Numbered from the stretch's first letter, positions 27,584 to 35,501 are shown. The stretch: DNA of 64,000 nt from Bradyrhizobium sp. AUGA SZCCT0283 (GCF_018130385.1 NZ_JAFCLU010000003.1:62001-126000); one strand, 5' to 3'. Numbers and translations are program-made. Notes: generated by a model not told the origin, from the sequence alone.

Positions 27584-28708
27584 TCACGCCTGCTCCAGCT
27601 CGTTGTGCTCCGGATAATCCGTATAGCCCGCCACGTCGCCGCCATAGAACGTCGCACGGTTGTACGGCGTCAGCGGGAAGCCGCGTTGCAAGCGGCGCGG
27701 CAGGTCCGGATTGGAGATGAAGATGCGGCCGAACGCGACCGCGTCGGCATGGCCGTCCCGGATCGCGGCATCCGCGGTCTCCCCGGTGAAGCCGCCGGCA
27801 GCAATCAGCACGCCTTTCCAGATCGGACGAAACAGCACCATCGCCGACGGCACGTTCTGATGGTTGACTTCGGCGCGGCCGGCGCCGGAGGAGCGCGGCT
27901 CGATGAAATGCAAATAGGCCAGCCCAAGCGGGGTGAGCTGTTCGACCGCATAGGTATAGAGCGGCATCGGGTCCGGCTCGCCGCTGCCATTGGCGACGCC
28001 ATAGGGCGACAGCCGCACGCCGACGCGATCCGCGCCCCAGACATCGACCACGGCCTTGGTCACTTCCATCAGGAAACGCACGCGGTTCGGAATCGAGCCA
28101 CCATACTGATCGGTGCGCAGGTTCGTGTGTGACTGCAGGAACTGCTCGATCAGGTAGCCGTTGGCGCCGTGCACCTCGACGCCGTCGAAGCCAGCGGCCA
28201 GCGCGTTCTTCGCGGCCTGCCGGTAGGCGTCGACGACACCGGGAATTTCCGACGTCTCAAGCGCGCGCGGCGTCTCGTACGGCACCGCCTTGCCGTCGGC
28301 CGTCCCGGTTTTCAGATCGGCGATCGGCACCGCCGACGGCGCGACCGGCAACACGCCATGAGGCTGGAACGAGGAATGCGAGACGCGTCCGACATGCCAG
28401 AGCTGCAGAAAAATGATTCCGCCCTTGGCGTGAACGGCATCGACCACCTCGCGCCAGCCCGCGATCTGCTGCTCGGTATAGATGCCGGGCACGCCGGGGC
28501 TGCCGAAACCCGTTTCCGTCACCGGCGAGGCTTCGGCGATGAGCAACCCACCCGGCGTGGCGCGCTGCGCGTAGTATTCGGCGTTCAGCGACCGCGGCGC
28601 GAGCGAGGGTTTTGCCGCCCGCATCCGCGTCAACGGCGCCAACGCCAGGCGATGCCGGAGCTGATAGGGGCCAACCTTGAGCGGCGAAAACAGCGATGGA
28701 TAATTCAT
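27584..28708 (-). CDS. Old yellow enzyme family ene-reductase
   Basis: A 374-residue FMN-dependent alkene reductase of the OYE/NemA family. The substrate-binding His-Asn pair is in VEVHGANGYLIEQFLQ, the QLWHVGR motif is typical, and NLRTDQYGGSIPNR and the C-terminal AFGRIFISNPDLPRRL are family hallmarks. It reduces activated C=C bonds or nitro-esters with NAD(P)H in the cytoplasm. It is divergent from the ModE-like regulator, which may control it. Confidence 0.94.
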   Translation of the reverse strand: MNYPSLFSPLKVGPYQLRHRLALAPLTRMRAAKPSLAPRSLNAEYYAQRATPGGLLIAEASPVTETGFGSPGVPGIYTEQQIAGWREVVDAVHAKGGIIFLQLWHVGRVSHSSFQPHGVLPVAPSAVPIADLKTGTADGKAVPYETPRALETSEIPGVVDAYRQAAKNALAAGFDGVEVHGANGYLIEQFLQSHTNLRTDQYGGSIPNRVRFLMEVTKAVVDVWGADRVGVRLSPYGVANGSGEPDPMPLYTYAVEQLTPLGLAYLHFIEPRSSGAGRAEVNHQNVPSAMVLFRPIWKGVLIAAGGFTGETADAAIRDGHADAVAFGRIFISNPDLPRRLQRGFPLTPYNRATFYGGDVAGYTDYPEHNELEQA

Positions 28709-28814
28709 GTCTATTCCAGACCCCCGTGTTGATACGGATATGTAATCGCTTCAGCTTGTTCGTAAAAGGTGTGGGACGCAACGTGTCGCCTCGAAGCGAG
28801 TGAGCACATCTTCC

Positions 28815-29195
28815 ATGCAAAAACCGAACGGCAAGTCCCACCCTTCGCTCAGCGTCCGCATCGATATCGACGCAGGGGGGCGTATCGGTCCCGGCAAGAT
28901 CGAGCTGCTCGAAACGATCCATCGAAGCGGTTCGATTTCCGCCGCCGGCCGGGCCATGGAAATGTCCTACAAGCGGGCGTGGGATCTGGTCGACGAGATC
29001 AACCGGATCTGCCGCCAGGCCGCCGTGGAGCGGCAGGCCGGCGGCAAGAACGGCGGCGGCGCGGTGCTGACGCCGTTCGGCCTCTCGCTGGTCGCACGCT
29101 ACCGCAAGATCGAGCGCACCGCTGCAAGCGCGGCGCGCAAGGAATTGCAGGCATTGCGATCCGATATCGGCCGGGCGAAGAAACGCGCGGGCTGA
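28815..29195 (+). CDS. ModE-like winged-helix regulator (DNA-binding domain only)
   Basis: A 126-residue protein equivalent to the N-terminal winged-helix domain of ModE. GPGKIELLETIHRSGSISAA is followed by GRAMEMSYKRAWDLVDEIN, and the wing region GGGAVLTPFG is conserved. The molybdate-binding TOBE part of full ModE is absent, as in many single-domain homologues. It binds DNA as a dimer; the ligand, if any, is unknown. I prefer ATG 28815 over GTG 28800. It is divergent from the ene-reductase and 67 bases before an SDR gene. Confidence 0.85.
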   Translation: MQKPNGKSHPSLSVRIDIDAGGRIGPGKIELLETIHRSGSISAAGRAMEMSYKRAWDLVDEINRICRQAAVERQAGGKNGGGAVLTPFGLSLVARYRKIERTAASAARKELQALRSDIGRAKKRAG

Positions 29196-29262
29196 TCACA
29201 AGCGGAAAGTGTGCGATAACTGGACGCGCCGAGGTCCCCCCAAGCCGTCCAGGAAACTTTAC

Positions 29263-30114
29263 ATGCCCCATCCCGCCATGTCGCCGAACAATGTCGCCGT
29301 GATCACCGGAGGCGCGTCCGGTATCGGACTCGCGGCTGCGGCACATTTCGCCGGCCTCGGCATGAAGGTCTGCATCGCGGATATCGGGACTGACCGGCTC
29401 GCCGAAGCGGCTGCGAAACTGGCATCCGTCGCGAAGGGCGGCGCTGCCGACATCATGACGGCCTCCGTCGACGTCAGCCGCTTCGACGAAGTCGCCGGCC
29501 TGGAGACCGCGGTGCAAAAGCGGTTCGGCGGCACCGATATCCTGATGAACAATGCCGGCATCGGCCCCGACAGCAACAGTTTTGGTCCGCTGGAGAACTG
29601 GCAGCGCATCCTCGCGGTCAATTTGTGGGGCGTCATTCACGGCACGCAGGCTTTTGCACCGCGCATGATCGAACGCGCCCGCCCCGGCCTCATCATCAAC
29701 ACCGGCTCCAAGCAGGGCATCACGACGCCGCCGGGCAATCCCGCCTACAACGTCTCGAAGGCCGGCGTGAAGGCGCAGACGGAGGCGCTGCAGCACGAGT
29801 TACGGAACCTGCCGGGCTGCAGGATTTCAGCGCATCTGATGATTCCCGGTCACGTCTTCACCGCGCTGACCGCGCGTGGCCGCACCGAGAAGCCACCCGG
29901 CGCCTGGACGGCCGAGCAGACCGTCGACTTCATGATCGCGCGCATCGATGCCGGCGATTTCTACATCCTGTGCCCGGACAACGACGTGCCGCGACAGCTC
30001 GACGAACGGCGCATGCTGTGGGCCGCCGGCGATATAGTCGAAAATCGGCCGGCGCTGTCGCGCTGGCATCCGGATTATGCAGAGGCGTTTGCCAGGTTTG
30101 TAAAGGGGGAATAG
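29263..30114 (+). CDS. SDR family oxidoreductase
   Basis: A 283-residue short-chain dehydrogenase/reductase. The Rossmann motif TGGASGIG, the NNAGIG motif and the catalytic Ser (NTGSKQG), Tyr and Lys (YNVSKAG) are all present. It would oxidise or reduce an alcohol/ketone with NAD(P)(H). The start is ATG 29263, six bases after AGGAAA. It follows the ModE-like gene on the same strand and is followed by a long palindromic repeat. The substrate is unknown. Confidence 0.92.
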   Translation: MPHPAMSPNNVAVITGGASGIGLAAAAHFAGLGMKVCIADIGTDRLAEAAAKLASVAKGGAADIMTASVDVSRFDEVAGLETAVQKRFGGTDILMNNAGIGPDSNSFGPLENWQRILAVNLWGVIHGTQAFAPRMIERARPGLIINTGSKQGITTPPGNPAYNVSKAGVKAQTEALQHELRNLPGCRISAHLMIPGHVFTALTARGRTEKPPGAWTAEQTVDFMIARIDAGDFYILCPDNDVPRQLDERRMLWAAGDIVENRPALSRWHPDYAEAFARFVKGE

Positions 30115-30123
30115 CGGCAGTTG

Positions 30124-30245
30124 GTAGGGTGGGCAAAGGCGCGAAGCGACGTGCCCACCATCACGCACTCCGAAAGGAATGGTGGGCACGCGGAGCCTGT
30201 CATCGGGCGCGCGTTCGCGCGACCCGGTGGCTTTGCCCACCCTAC
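30124..30245. repeat. Long palindromic repeat, TAGGGTGGGCAAAG family, copy 2
   Basis: The 15-base perfect outer arms GTAGGGTGGGCAAAG and CTTTGCCCACCCTAC enclose a variant of the 24814 element, with an extra insert near 30200-30230. It lies between the convergent SDR and zinc-ribbon genes. Confidence 0.85.
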
Positions 30246-30257
30246 AAACCGAAATCA

Positions 30258-30464
30258 CTACAGCGTCACCTGCTTGTCGCCGCATTGCTTGCAGACGTAT
30301 TTGACGCGGGTGGCGCCCTTTTCTGCCTGGACGCGGTTGGGCGCGCCGCATTTGCCGCAGACCGCCTCGATCCGGGTGTTGCCCTGCTTGACGACGAGGG
30401 CCTTCTTTTCCATCGTCTCGCGGATCAGGCGCTCGGCCTCCTCGCGCATCGCTTGCTTCGACAT
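30258..30464 (-). CDS. Small zinc-ribbon protein, 68 aa
   Basis: A basic 68-residue protein with two CxxC knuckles (CGKCG and CKQCG) spaced about 18 residues apart after an acidic/basic N-terminal helix. This is a treble-clef or rubredoxin-like zinc ribbon. No catalytic domain is present; it may bind nucleic acid or assist another protein. GGGGCAGG precedes the ATG at 30464. Small proteins of this kind are conserved but uncharacterised. Confidence 0.7.
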   Translation of the reverse strand: MSKQAMREEAERLIRETMEKKALVVKQGNTRIEAVCGKCGAPNRVQAEKGATRVKYVCKQCGDKQVTL

Positions 30465-30557
30465 CGGCCTGCCCCGTCATGAACCGCTACGGCGGCGGTC
30501 TTATCACAATCGCGATGCATTTCGTAAGCCAGTCAAGAAAATTTGCGTGACGGAATG

Positions 30558-31757
30558 TCAGACGGTCTCCGGCGTCAGCGCCAGCAGGCGCCGCACCAGG
30601 GCCAGCGCCGTTTCCGTGGCCGGATCGGCCGAAATCACGGGAACCGCAAGCGCGATGACGTCGATCGGATCGTGCGACAGGACGATGAGATGCGTCGCGC
30701 TGTTGGCGGCGAGCAGCGATATCACGCGCTCGACGGCGGGATCGGACAATTTCAGCCCCCATGGCGCGTCGGGGCGGCGCAGCACCCGCACGCCCGACAG
30801 GAAATCGCGCAGCAGCGGCGGATCGTAAGCCAGGAGTTCGCTCTCGCGATAGCGCCGGGCGCTCTCGAAGATCGGATGGCGCGCGAGTTCCGCGATCAAC
30901 GCGTCGCGCGTTCTGGCCGGCGACGCCGCGACGGAATTAAGCACGCCGGGCACCTGCGATTCAAAATGCGCGCGCAGCGCGTCGACCATCAGGCCGATGG
31001 TGAGGACGCCTGCGATCGCGATGGCGCAAAATCGCATGATTTGCGCCGCATCGACATCCGGCGCGACAAACGCCGCGGCGATACCGAGAAGCGCCGAACT
31101 CGACAGCCGCAACGCCGTCATTAGCAGCGCCTGACGCTGCGTCTCCGCGCCGCGTTCCGCGATCAGGATCGCGGTGACGACGAGCAATGCCCCCAAAGCC
31201 CCGAGCCTGACCGGAATATCCGGCATCAGCACCCTGAAATCCGTGACAATGAAGGGAATGACAAGGACGGCGCCGACGGCGAGGCGACCGATGCTGCGAT
31301 TCTCGGACGCCATCAGCGTGGTCCGGTCGCGCGCCGCCAGCAGCCAGGCGCAGATGGCAAAGCCGCCAAGCTGGAACAAGACGAGCAGGACGGCAAAGGG
31401 CGCGGCAAAACGCTCCGATCCGACGGCGCCGGCGAGACCGAGCACGATGCCGCCGGTCAGAATGACGATCTTGGCCGGGCGCGGCGCATGACGCCGCAAA
31501 ATCCCTTCGGTGACGATCAAGGCGCCGAGCGGGATCAGCGCGGCCGGGATCATCGACAAATTGTCAAGCACCCCGCTGCCGCTCCACCACGCCGTGCCGC
31601 GCACCAGGAACAGCAACGCGATGATGCCAAGCGCGATCAGAAGGCGCCGGGTCAGCGGGCTCCTGGGATCACGCCGGTAAAGCGTGGCCATGGCGACGCC
31701 AAGACCAATCGCGCCGCACAGGTTGACGATGGAATCGGCGATCATCTCCGGCGTCAT
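30558..31757 (-). CDS. Integral membrane protein with cytoplasmic tail, unknown
   Basis: A 399-residue protein. Residues about 1-255 form seven or eight hydrophobic helices, and the last 140 residues are soluble. I recognise no family. The start at ATG 31757 overlaps the stop of the upstream gene by ATGA, so the two are cotranscribed and coupled. Open frame before this start is shadow sequence. The partner has an acetyltransferase-like patch, so the pair could sense or modify something at the membrane, but this is speculative. Confidence 0.75.
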   Translation of the reverse strand: MTPEMIADSIVNLCGAIGLGVAMATLYRRDPRSPLTRRLLIALGIIALLFLVRGTAWWSGSGVLDNLSMIPAALIPLGALIVTEGILRRHAPRPAKIVILTGGIVLGLAGAVGSERFAAPFAVLLVLFQLGGFAICAWLLAARDRTTLMASENRSIGRLAVGAVLVIPFIVTDFRVLMPDIPVRLGALGALLVVTAILIAERGAETQRQALLMTALRLSSSALLGIAAAFVAPDVDAAQIMRFCAIAIAGVLTIGLMVDALRAHFESQVPGVLNSVAASPARTRDALIAELARHPIFESARRYRESELLAYDPPLLRDFLSGVRVLRRPDAPWGLKLSDPAVERVISLLAANSATHLIVLSHDPIDVIALAVPVISADPATETALALVRRLLALTPETV

Positions 31758-32803
31758 GGGCCGTTCCCGTTTCCGGGTATCCGCGGCCGCAAGATACCGA
31801 AGGGCCGCGTATCGTCCATCCAGTGAACGGCGGGAAGCACCAGGCGCTGCAAGGCCAGCGCCGCGCCCGTCCCGAGCAGTGCCGGCAGCGAACCAGAGGG
31901 CACTTCGCTCAGGAGATAGCGGCGTGCGCCGGCAAGGTCGATGCGGCCGAGTTGCAGGACATCGTCGCCCCTGGCGTAGTCCAGCTCGCGGGCGCAAAAC
32001 GCGTTGTATTGCTCGTCGCGATGTTTTGGCGCGGCTTCAAAGGTCTTCTTCAGCGCGTCCGATCCGCCGGTATAGGCATTGGTGATGACGAAGCGGGCTT
32101 CGTCGAAGCCGGCTTCCTCACCCACCCCGAACACGGCGCGGTGACGCGACATGATTCCGCGCGCCAGTTGCAGATGGGCAAAACTCTGGCGAGCGTCCGG
32201 ATGCGGCGACGGAAAGACATCCGAAAAGGTCTGGCTGACCATGCCGACGACCGACGGCACCTGGGTGACGTTCGAGATCCATTTCGGACGCAGCCCGTCG
32301 CGGACAAACAGAACCAGCGCCGTCAGACCGTAGAGCACCCAGGACAGCCCCCGCCCGCGCTCCTCGGGATCGACCATGACAAGACCGAGATGGGTGACCT
32401 CGACAGGTTCGCCGTCGAGTTCGACCTCCATCACCGACAGCGCATTGAAGGCGATCGGCCGCCCGGTCGCTTCCTCAGAGATCAGCGTGACGATGGCGCG
32501 TGACAACCGTTCCCGGTCGCCGGAGAAAATGCCATAGGTGAGGCTTTCCTCAGGCAGTGTTTTGGCGGCCACGACACGCAGCTGCGATACCAGTTCGCCG
32601 AGTTCGACTTCCGAAAGCGACAGGCCGGGGGTTTCGACAATGCGCGTGACCAGGCCGGCATGGGTGCGAATGGTGAGATCGATGGTCGGCTGGCGCAGCG
32701 CCTTCAGCCAGAACACGCCATAGCCGCCCAGACATCCGGCCGCGGAGCGAACCTGCCCCAGAGCACGACGGATCGCCGAATTGCCGCTTGAGATTAACGC
32801 CAT
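31754..32803 (-). CDS. GNAT-like hypothetical protein, 349 aa
   Basis: A 349-residue protein. Its central part has a GNAT-like acetyl-CoA loop, VTHLGLVMVDPEERGRGLSWVLYG (about residues 140-163), preceded by beta-rich sequence. The N- and C-terminal parts are not recognisable. I prefer ATG 32803 to the GTG 15 bases upstream. It is translationally coupled to the downstream membrane protein gene. The role is unknown; an acetyltransferase acting with a membrane partner is one option. Confidence 0.7.
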   Translation of the reverse strand: MALISSGNSAIRRALGQVRSAAGCLGGYGVFWLKALRQPTIDLTIRTHAGLVTRIVETPGLSLSEVELGELVSQLRVVAAKTLPEESLTYGIFSGDRERLSRAIVTLISEEATGRPIAFNALSVMEVELDGEPVEVTHLGLVMVDPEERGRGLSWVLYGLTALVLFVRDGLRPKWISNVTQVPSVVGMVSQTFSDVFPSPHPDARQSFAHLQLARGIMSRHRAVFGVGEEAGFDEARFVITNAYTGGSDALKKTFEAAPKHRDEQYNAFCARELDYARGDDVLQLGRIDLAGARRYLLSEVPSGSLPALLGTGAALALQRLVLPAVHWMDDTRPFGILRPRIPGNGNGP

Positions 32804-32845
32804 GCCACTTGCCCGCACTCGGTCCGGATCTGTGCGCCGGGCCCG

Positions 32846-32911
32846 TTAAGGAGCCATGAGTGCGACACGTTACGGTGGCAGGAGGGTAAACGATGTGTTG
32901 GTGACGTCAAA
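32846..32911. repeat. Direct repeat Y (pair with 33231-33300)
   Basis: It begins TTAAGGAGCCATGAG and ends GACGTCAAA, and it matches 33231-33300 with gaps. On the minus strand it lies just upstream of the GNAT-like gene and shows TTGACG near its start, so it may contain that gene's promoter. Confidence 0.5.
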
Positions 32912-32933
32912 CATCCCTGCGAGACAGGCGAAC

Positions 32934-32955
32934 GGCGAATGCCGAAGCATCCGCC
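32934..32955 (-). terminator. UUCG-tetraloop hairpin A
   Basis: On the minus strand a 9-base-pair stem (GGCGGATGC/GCATTCGCC) closes a TTCG loop. It lies after the yiaAB remnant and has the same design as hairpins B and C. The following U tract is weak. Confidence 0.6.
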
Positions 32956-33018
32956 GCCCACCTTCGCCACGACCACGCCACAGGTTACGCGGTCTTGGAA
33001 ATCATGCAGCCCTTCGAA

Positions 33019-33109
33019 CTAGGCAGCCTTGGAAACTTCCATCAGCGCCAAACGAACCGTAGGTGAAGGTGACCCAGGCGTTGCTGTGATGCTGGATATT
33101 CTGATTCAT
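33019..33109 (-). pseudogene. yiaAB remnant with internal deletion
   Basis: The sequence is a shortened copy of the yiaAB gene at 34383-34658. The first 19 or so codons (MNQN, then AWVTFTYGSF) are joined to the last eight (LMEVSKAA) after loss of about 185 bases. The loss is not a multiple of three, so the frame is broken. A ribosome-binding-like GCAGGACG still precedes the ATG. Confidence 0.75.
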
Positions 33110-33163
33110 GGCGCCGTCCTGCAAATGTGATTGCAAATGTGATTATGCGATAAAATATCGGTT

Positions 33164-33190
33164 TCAGACGGGTTGCATGCGTTTCGCGAG
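33164..33190 (-). pseudogene. pspA 3'-end remnant
   Basis: Read on the minus strand, the last codons encode LAKRMQPV-stop, matching the NAKRTQAA-stop end of pspA at 34703. It lies directly before the yiaAB remnant, in the same order as the intact pair. Confidence 0.5.
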
Positions 33191-33230
33191 GCCATTGCGG
33201 AGCCGCCCGGAATTTCTGCGCCCGCGGCAG

Positions 33231-33300
33231 TTAAGGAGTCATGAAGTGAGCACCTTTAGGTTGTGTGAGGGTAAATGATACATTGAGCGGCGATGTCAAA
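33231..33300. repeat. Direct repeat X (pair with 32846-32911)
   Basis: It begins TTAAGGAGTCATGAAG and ends GATGTCAAA. On the minus strand it carries TTGACA, so it may be an orphaned promoter copy ahead of the decayed pspA-yiaAB block. Confidence 0.5.
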
Positions 33301-33322
33301 TGATTGATGACAAGCCAGTCCT

Positions 33323-33694
33323 TCACCACCACATGGCTCGTGAATTGTGCGAGAGCAGTGAACAGGTGCCCATGGCAAGTGCGCCGGTGATCGTGAACCG
33401 CATCAGCACATCTTGCGGCAACATTTTGCCGCCCAAAGCGAGAATCAGGCCGACTGCTATCGTTGCCCCGACGATGGCAGTCAATGGCACCCTCAAAGGG
33501 AGGGGCAAGGCGTGGGCAAAATATCCATCAACCGGCGCGGTGACTGCCGATACGATCACGCTGAAGATCAACGCCATCGCGGCGCCTTCACCGAACTCCC
33601 AATGGAATCGCCCGCGCGCGACGACTTCGTTGAGCGTGGCTCCAAAAAGTCCCAATATTGGACCCAGCAACAGGAACACGAACGTTCTTTTCAT
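33323..33694 (-). CDS. Small membrane protein, paralogue 2 (123 aa)
   Basis: A 123-residue protein with about four hydrophobic helices. It starts MKRTFVFLLLGPILG and has the internal motif PVDGYFAHALPLPLR and the C-terminal GTCSLLSHN. The 33830 gene shares each of these positions (MKRTVTFLLLGP, MDGYLARGLPSLLR, GLCSLLSDD). I start it at ATG 33694 after GAAGGG; the longer open frame upstream runs into hairpin B. Function unknown. Its place after pspA/yiaAB suggests a role in the cell envelope. Confidence 0.7.
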   Translation of the reverse strand: MKRTFVFLLLGPILGLFGATLNEVVARGRFHWEFGEGAAMALIFSVIVSAVTAPVDGYFAHALPLPLRVPLTAIVGATIAVGLILALGGKMLPQDVLMRFTITGALAMGTCSLLSHNSRAMWW

Positions 33695-33752
33695 CGAAGA
33701 CAGCCCTTCACCGCCAAGGTTCGAACGGCTGGAGGCCGCCCCCGACAAGCGA

Positions 33753-33778
33753 ACGGCGGATGCCGAAACACCCGCCGT
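33753..33778 (-). terminator. UUCG-tetraloop hairpin B
   Basis: On the minus strand an 11-base-pair stem that includes G-U pairs closes a TTCG loop. It lies between the two paralogous membrane genes. Compared with hairpins A and C it has compensating and wobble changes, which argues that the structure is selected. Confidence 0.6.
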
Positions 33779-33829
33779 CCACCCTCGCCAGCACCGCATC
33801 ACGGGTTACGCGGTCCGTACATCCGTTCC

Positions 33830-34249
33830 TCACGCACAGGCCGGTTCAATCAAATGCTGTCGCCGGTTGCCATCATCATCCGACAACAGCGAGCACAGGC
33901 CCATCGGCAGCAGCAAGAAGAAGCCTGCGCAGAGTGCGCCGTTCATGACCTCTGGCGGCACTGGCCTTGAGAACATGATCGTGAACAAGGTGAGAAACAG
34001 GCCGCTGGCCAAGGACGCGCCGATAGCTGCGGTCAGAGATGCCCTCAAGAGCGATGGCAAACCCCGCGCAAGATACCCGTCCATGAGCCCGGTGATCGCC
34101 GATACAGGCAAGGCGAACAGAAAGGACGCTGTTGCGCATATTGCAACGAAAGCATCATCGATCCGACCCGCGATGGCAACAGCGACCATCCACACCGCTA
34201 GCGTGACCAGCAAAGGGCCCAGCAGAAGAAACGTCACGGTTCGTTTCAT
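33830..34249 (-). CDS. Small membrane protein, paralogue 1 (139 aa)
   Basis: A 139-residue protein with about four hydrophobic helices, paralogous to the 33323 gene in N-terminal motif, central MDGYLARGLPSLLR loop and GLCSLLSDD end. The start is ATG 34249 after AGGAAGG, about ten bases upstream. It lies between hairpins C and B on the same strand as pspA and yiaAB. I do not recognise the family with confidence. Confidence 0.7.
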   Translation of the reverse strand: MKRTVTFLLLGPLLVTLAVWMVAVAIAGRIDDAFVAICATASFLFALPVSAITGLMDGYLARGLPSLLRASLTAAIGASLASGLFLTLFTIMFSRPVPPEVMNGALCAGFFLLLPMGLCSLLSDDDGNRRQHLIEPACA

Positions 34250-34328
34250 TGAAGTCGATCCTTCCTTTGAGTCTTTGACGCGAAGCCGGATCGCAGGGAT
34301 TTCTCGATCACGCCTGGCTGCCGAAACA

Positions 34329-34356
34329 GGCGGCGAATGCCGAAGCACCCGCCGCC
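34329..34356 (-). terminator. UUCG-tetraloop hairpin C
   Basis: On the minus strand a 12-base-pair stem (GGCGGCGGGTGC with GCATTCGCCGCC, two G-U pairs) closes a TTCG loop 26 bases after the yiaAB stop, then TGTTTC. This looks like the terminator of pspA-yiaAB. Confidence 0.7.
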
Positions 34357-34382
34357 CGCCCTCGCCAGCACCGCGTCACAGG

Positions 34383-34658
34383 TTACGCGGCCTTGGAAAC
34401 TTCCATCAGCAGCCGCTCGGCCTTGGCGTCCTCGATACGGTTCACCAGCTTGCCGCTCTCGTGCATGTCGCGCACGGTCTTGGTCAGGGTGACGCAGGAC
34501 TGCACGAGCATCACGATGCCCATCGCGAGATAGCCCTTGATCCAGAGATCGAGCGGCAGGAAGAACACGCCGATGGCGACCATGAAGGCCGAGGCGGAAA
34601 ACGAAACATAGGTGAAGGTAACCCAGGCACCGCTGTGGGGTTGGACGTTCTGGTTCAT
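34383..34658 (-). CDS. YiaA/YiaB family inner membrane protein
   Basis: A 91-residue YiaAB-domain protein. The family core is AWVTFTYVSFSASAFMVAIG then LWIKGYLAMGIVMLVQS, giving two transmembrane helices, followed by TLTKTVRDMHE. The ATG at 34658 follows AGGAGA. It lies 44 bases after pspA on the same strand, so the two form an envelope-stress pair. The function of the family is not established; it is often found with PspA in rhizobia. A decayed copy lies at 33019. Confidence 0.88.
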   Translation of the reverse strand: MNQNVQPHSGAWVTFTYVSFSASAFMVAIGVFFLPLDLWIKGYLAMGIVMLVQSCVTLTKTVRDMHESGKLVNRIEDAKAERLLMEVSKAA

Positions 34659-34702
34659 GATAATCTCCTGTTTGATATGGGTTTAATCGATCAGATTCAG
34701 TT

Positions 34703-35398
34703 TCAGGCAGCTTGCGTGCGTTTGGCGTTCAGCCGCGCGAGCACGTCATCCGCGGTTGATTTCAGCCGAGGGCCAAAGCCCTGTTCGGCGAGCTTTTCGG
34801 CGGTCGCCAGCGGACCGCTGGCGGCATCGAGTTCGATCAGGGCGTCGGCCGCAGCCTGTGCCTCGATCTGCCGTTCACGCAGCCGCTTCAGCGTGTTCTC
34901 TGCCTCCGGCAGCGTGGATTCGTAGGGACGCGCGGCTTCGATGCCGCCCCGGCGCAGCGCGCGAACCGCTTCTGAGGCGCGGGCGATACGGCGGCCGCGA
35001 TCGAGCTCGGTGATGCGCGCCTCCGCATTGGCGACCTGGCGCTTCATGCGGGTGATTTCGGATGCAAACAGCGTCCGCGCGGTCATCGCGGCGTCGCGGT
35101 CAGCCTCGAGATTGGCAATCGATTGCGCCGCCTCGCGGGCGAGATCTTCCCGGCCGCCATCAAGTGCTGCGGTGGCGCGGACTTCGAGATCGGCGATCCG
35201 GGCGTTGGTGGTGTCGAGACGGCGGCCCTCCTGCTGGTCGCCTGCGATCGCCAGCGCCAGCGTGCGCTTGGAACGTTCGACGGCAGCGGCCGCATCGCGC
35301 ATCTGCTGGTCGAGAATGAGAAGCGCCGAGCGGTCTTCCAGTTCTTCCCCGGCGGCAGCCACGCTGCCCCGGAAGAGCGTCAAAACAGTTTTGAACAT
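34703..35398 (-). CDS. pspA: PspA/IM30 family protein
   Basis: A 231-residue PspA/Vipp1-type protein. It starts MFKTVLTLFRG and is almost wholly helical coiled coil, with QQMRDAAAAVERSKRTLALA early and RALRRGGIEAA in the centre, as in the family. PspA proteins form ESCRT-III-like polymers that protect the inner membrane. The ATG at 35398 follows AGGGAGCC. It is divergent from a TetR gene, and three identical-type operators lie between, so TetR very likely represses it. Confidence 0.88.
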   Translation of the reverse strand: MFKTVLTLFRGSVAAAGEELEDRSALLILDQQMRDAAAAVERSKRTLALAIAGDQQEGRRLDTTNARIADLEVRATAALDGGREDLAREAAQSIANLEADRDAAMTARTLFASEITRMKRQVANAEARITELDRGRRIARASEAVRALRRGGIEAARPYESTLPEAENTLKRLRERQIEAQAAADALIELDAASGPLATAEKLAEQGFGPRLKSTADDVLARLNAKRTQAA

Positions 35399-35416
35399 TG
35401 TTGGCTCCCTGTGTTA

Positions 35417-35429
35417 TGAGCATCGCTCA
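35417..35429. promoter_or_regulatory. TetR operator 1 (TGAGC-N3-GCTCA)
   Basis: A perfect palindrome TGAGCATCGCTCA, 18 bases before the pspA start and the nearest of three. It would cover the pspA transcription start or leader. Confidence 0.75.
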
Positions 35430-35451
35430 TGAATTACCTGTAGCACCATCG

Positions 35452-35464
35452 TGAGCATTGCTCA
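35452..35464. promoter_or_regulatory. TetR operator 2 (TGAGC-N3-GCTCA)
   Basis: A perfect palindrome TGAGCATTGCTCA, 35 bases from operator 1 and 23 from operator 3, between the divergent starts. Confidence 0.75.
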
Positions 35465-35474
35465 AGAACTATTT

Positions 35475-35487
35475 TGAGCGACGCTCA
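35475..35487. promoter_or_regulatory. TetR operator 3 (TGAGC-N3-GCTCA)
   Basis: A perfect palindrome TGAGCGACGCTCA, 14 bases before the tetR start, well placed for autorepression. Confidence 0.75.
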
Positions 35488-35501
35488 AGAATTGGCAAAT
35501 A

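Noticed and set aside
33119..33144. Tandem copy of GCAAATGTGATT
   Set aside because: Only two 12-base units; too short to call a repeat array or operator.
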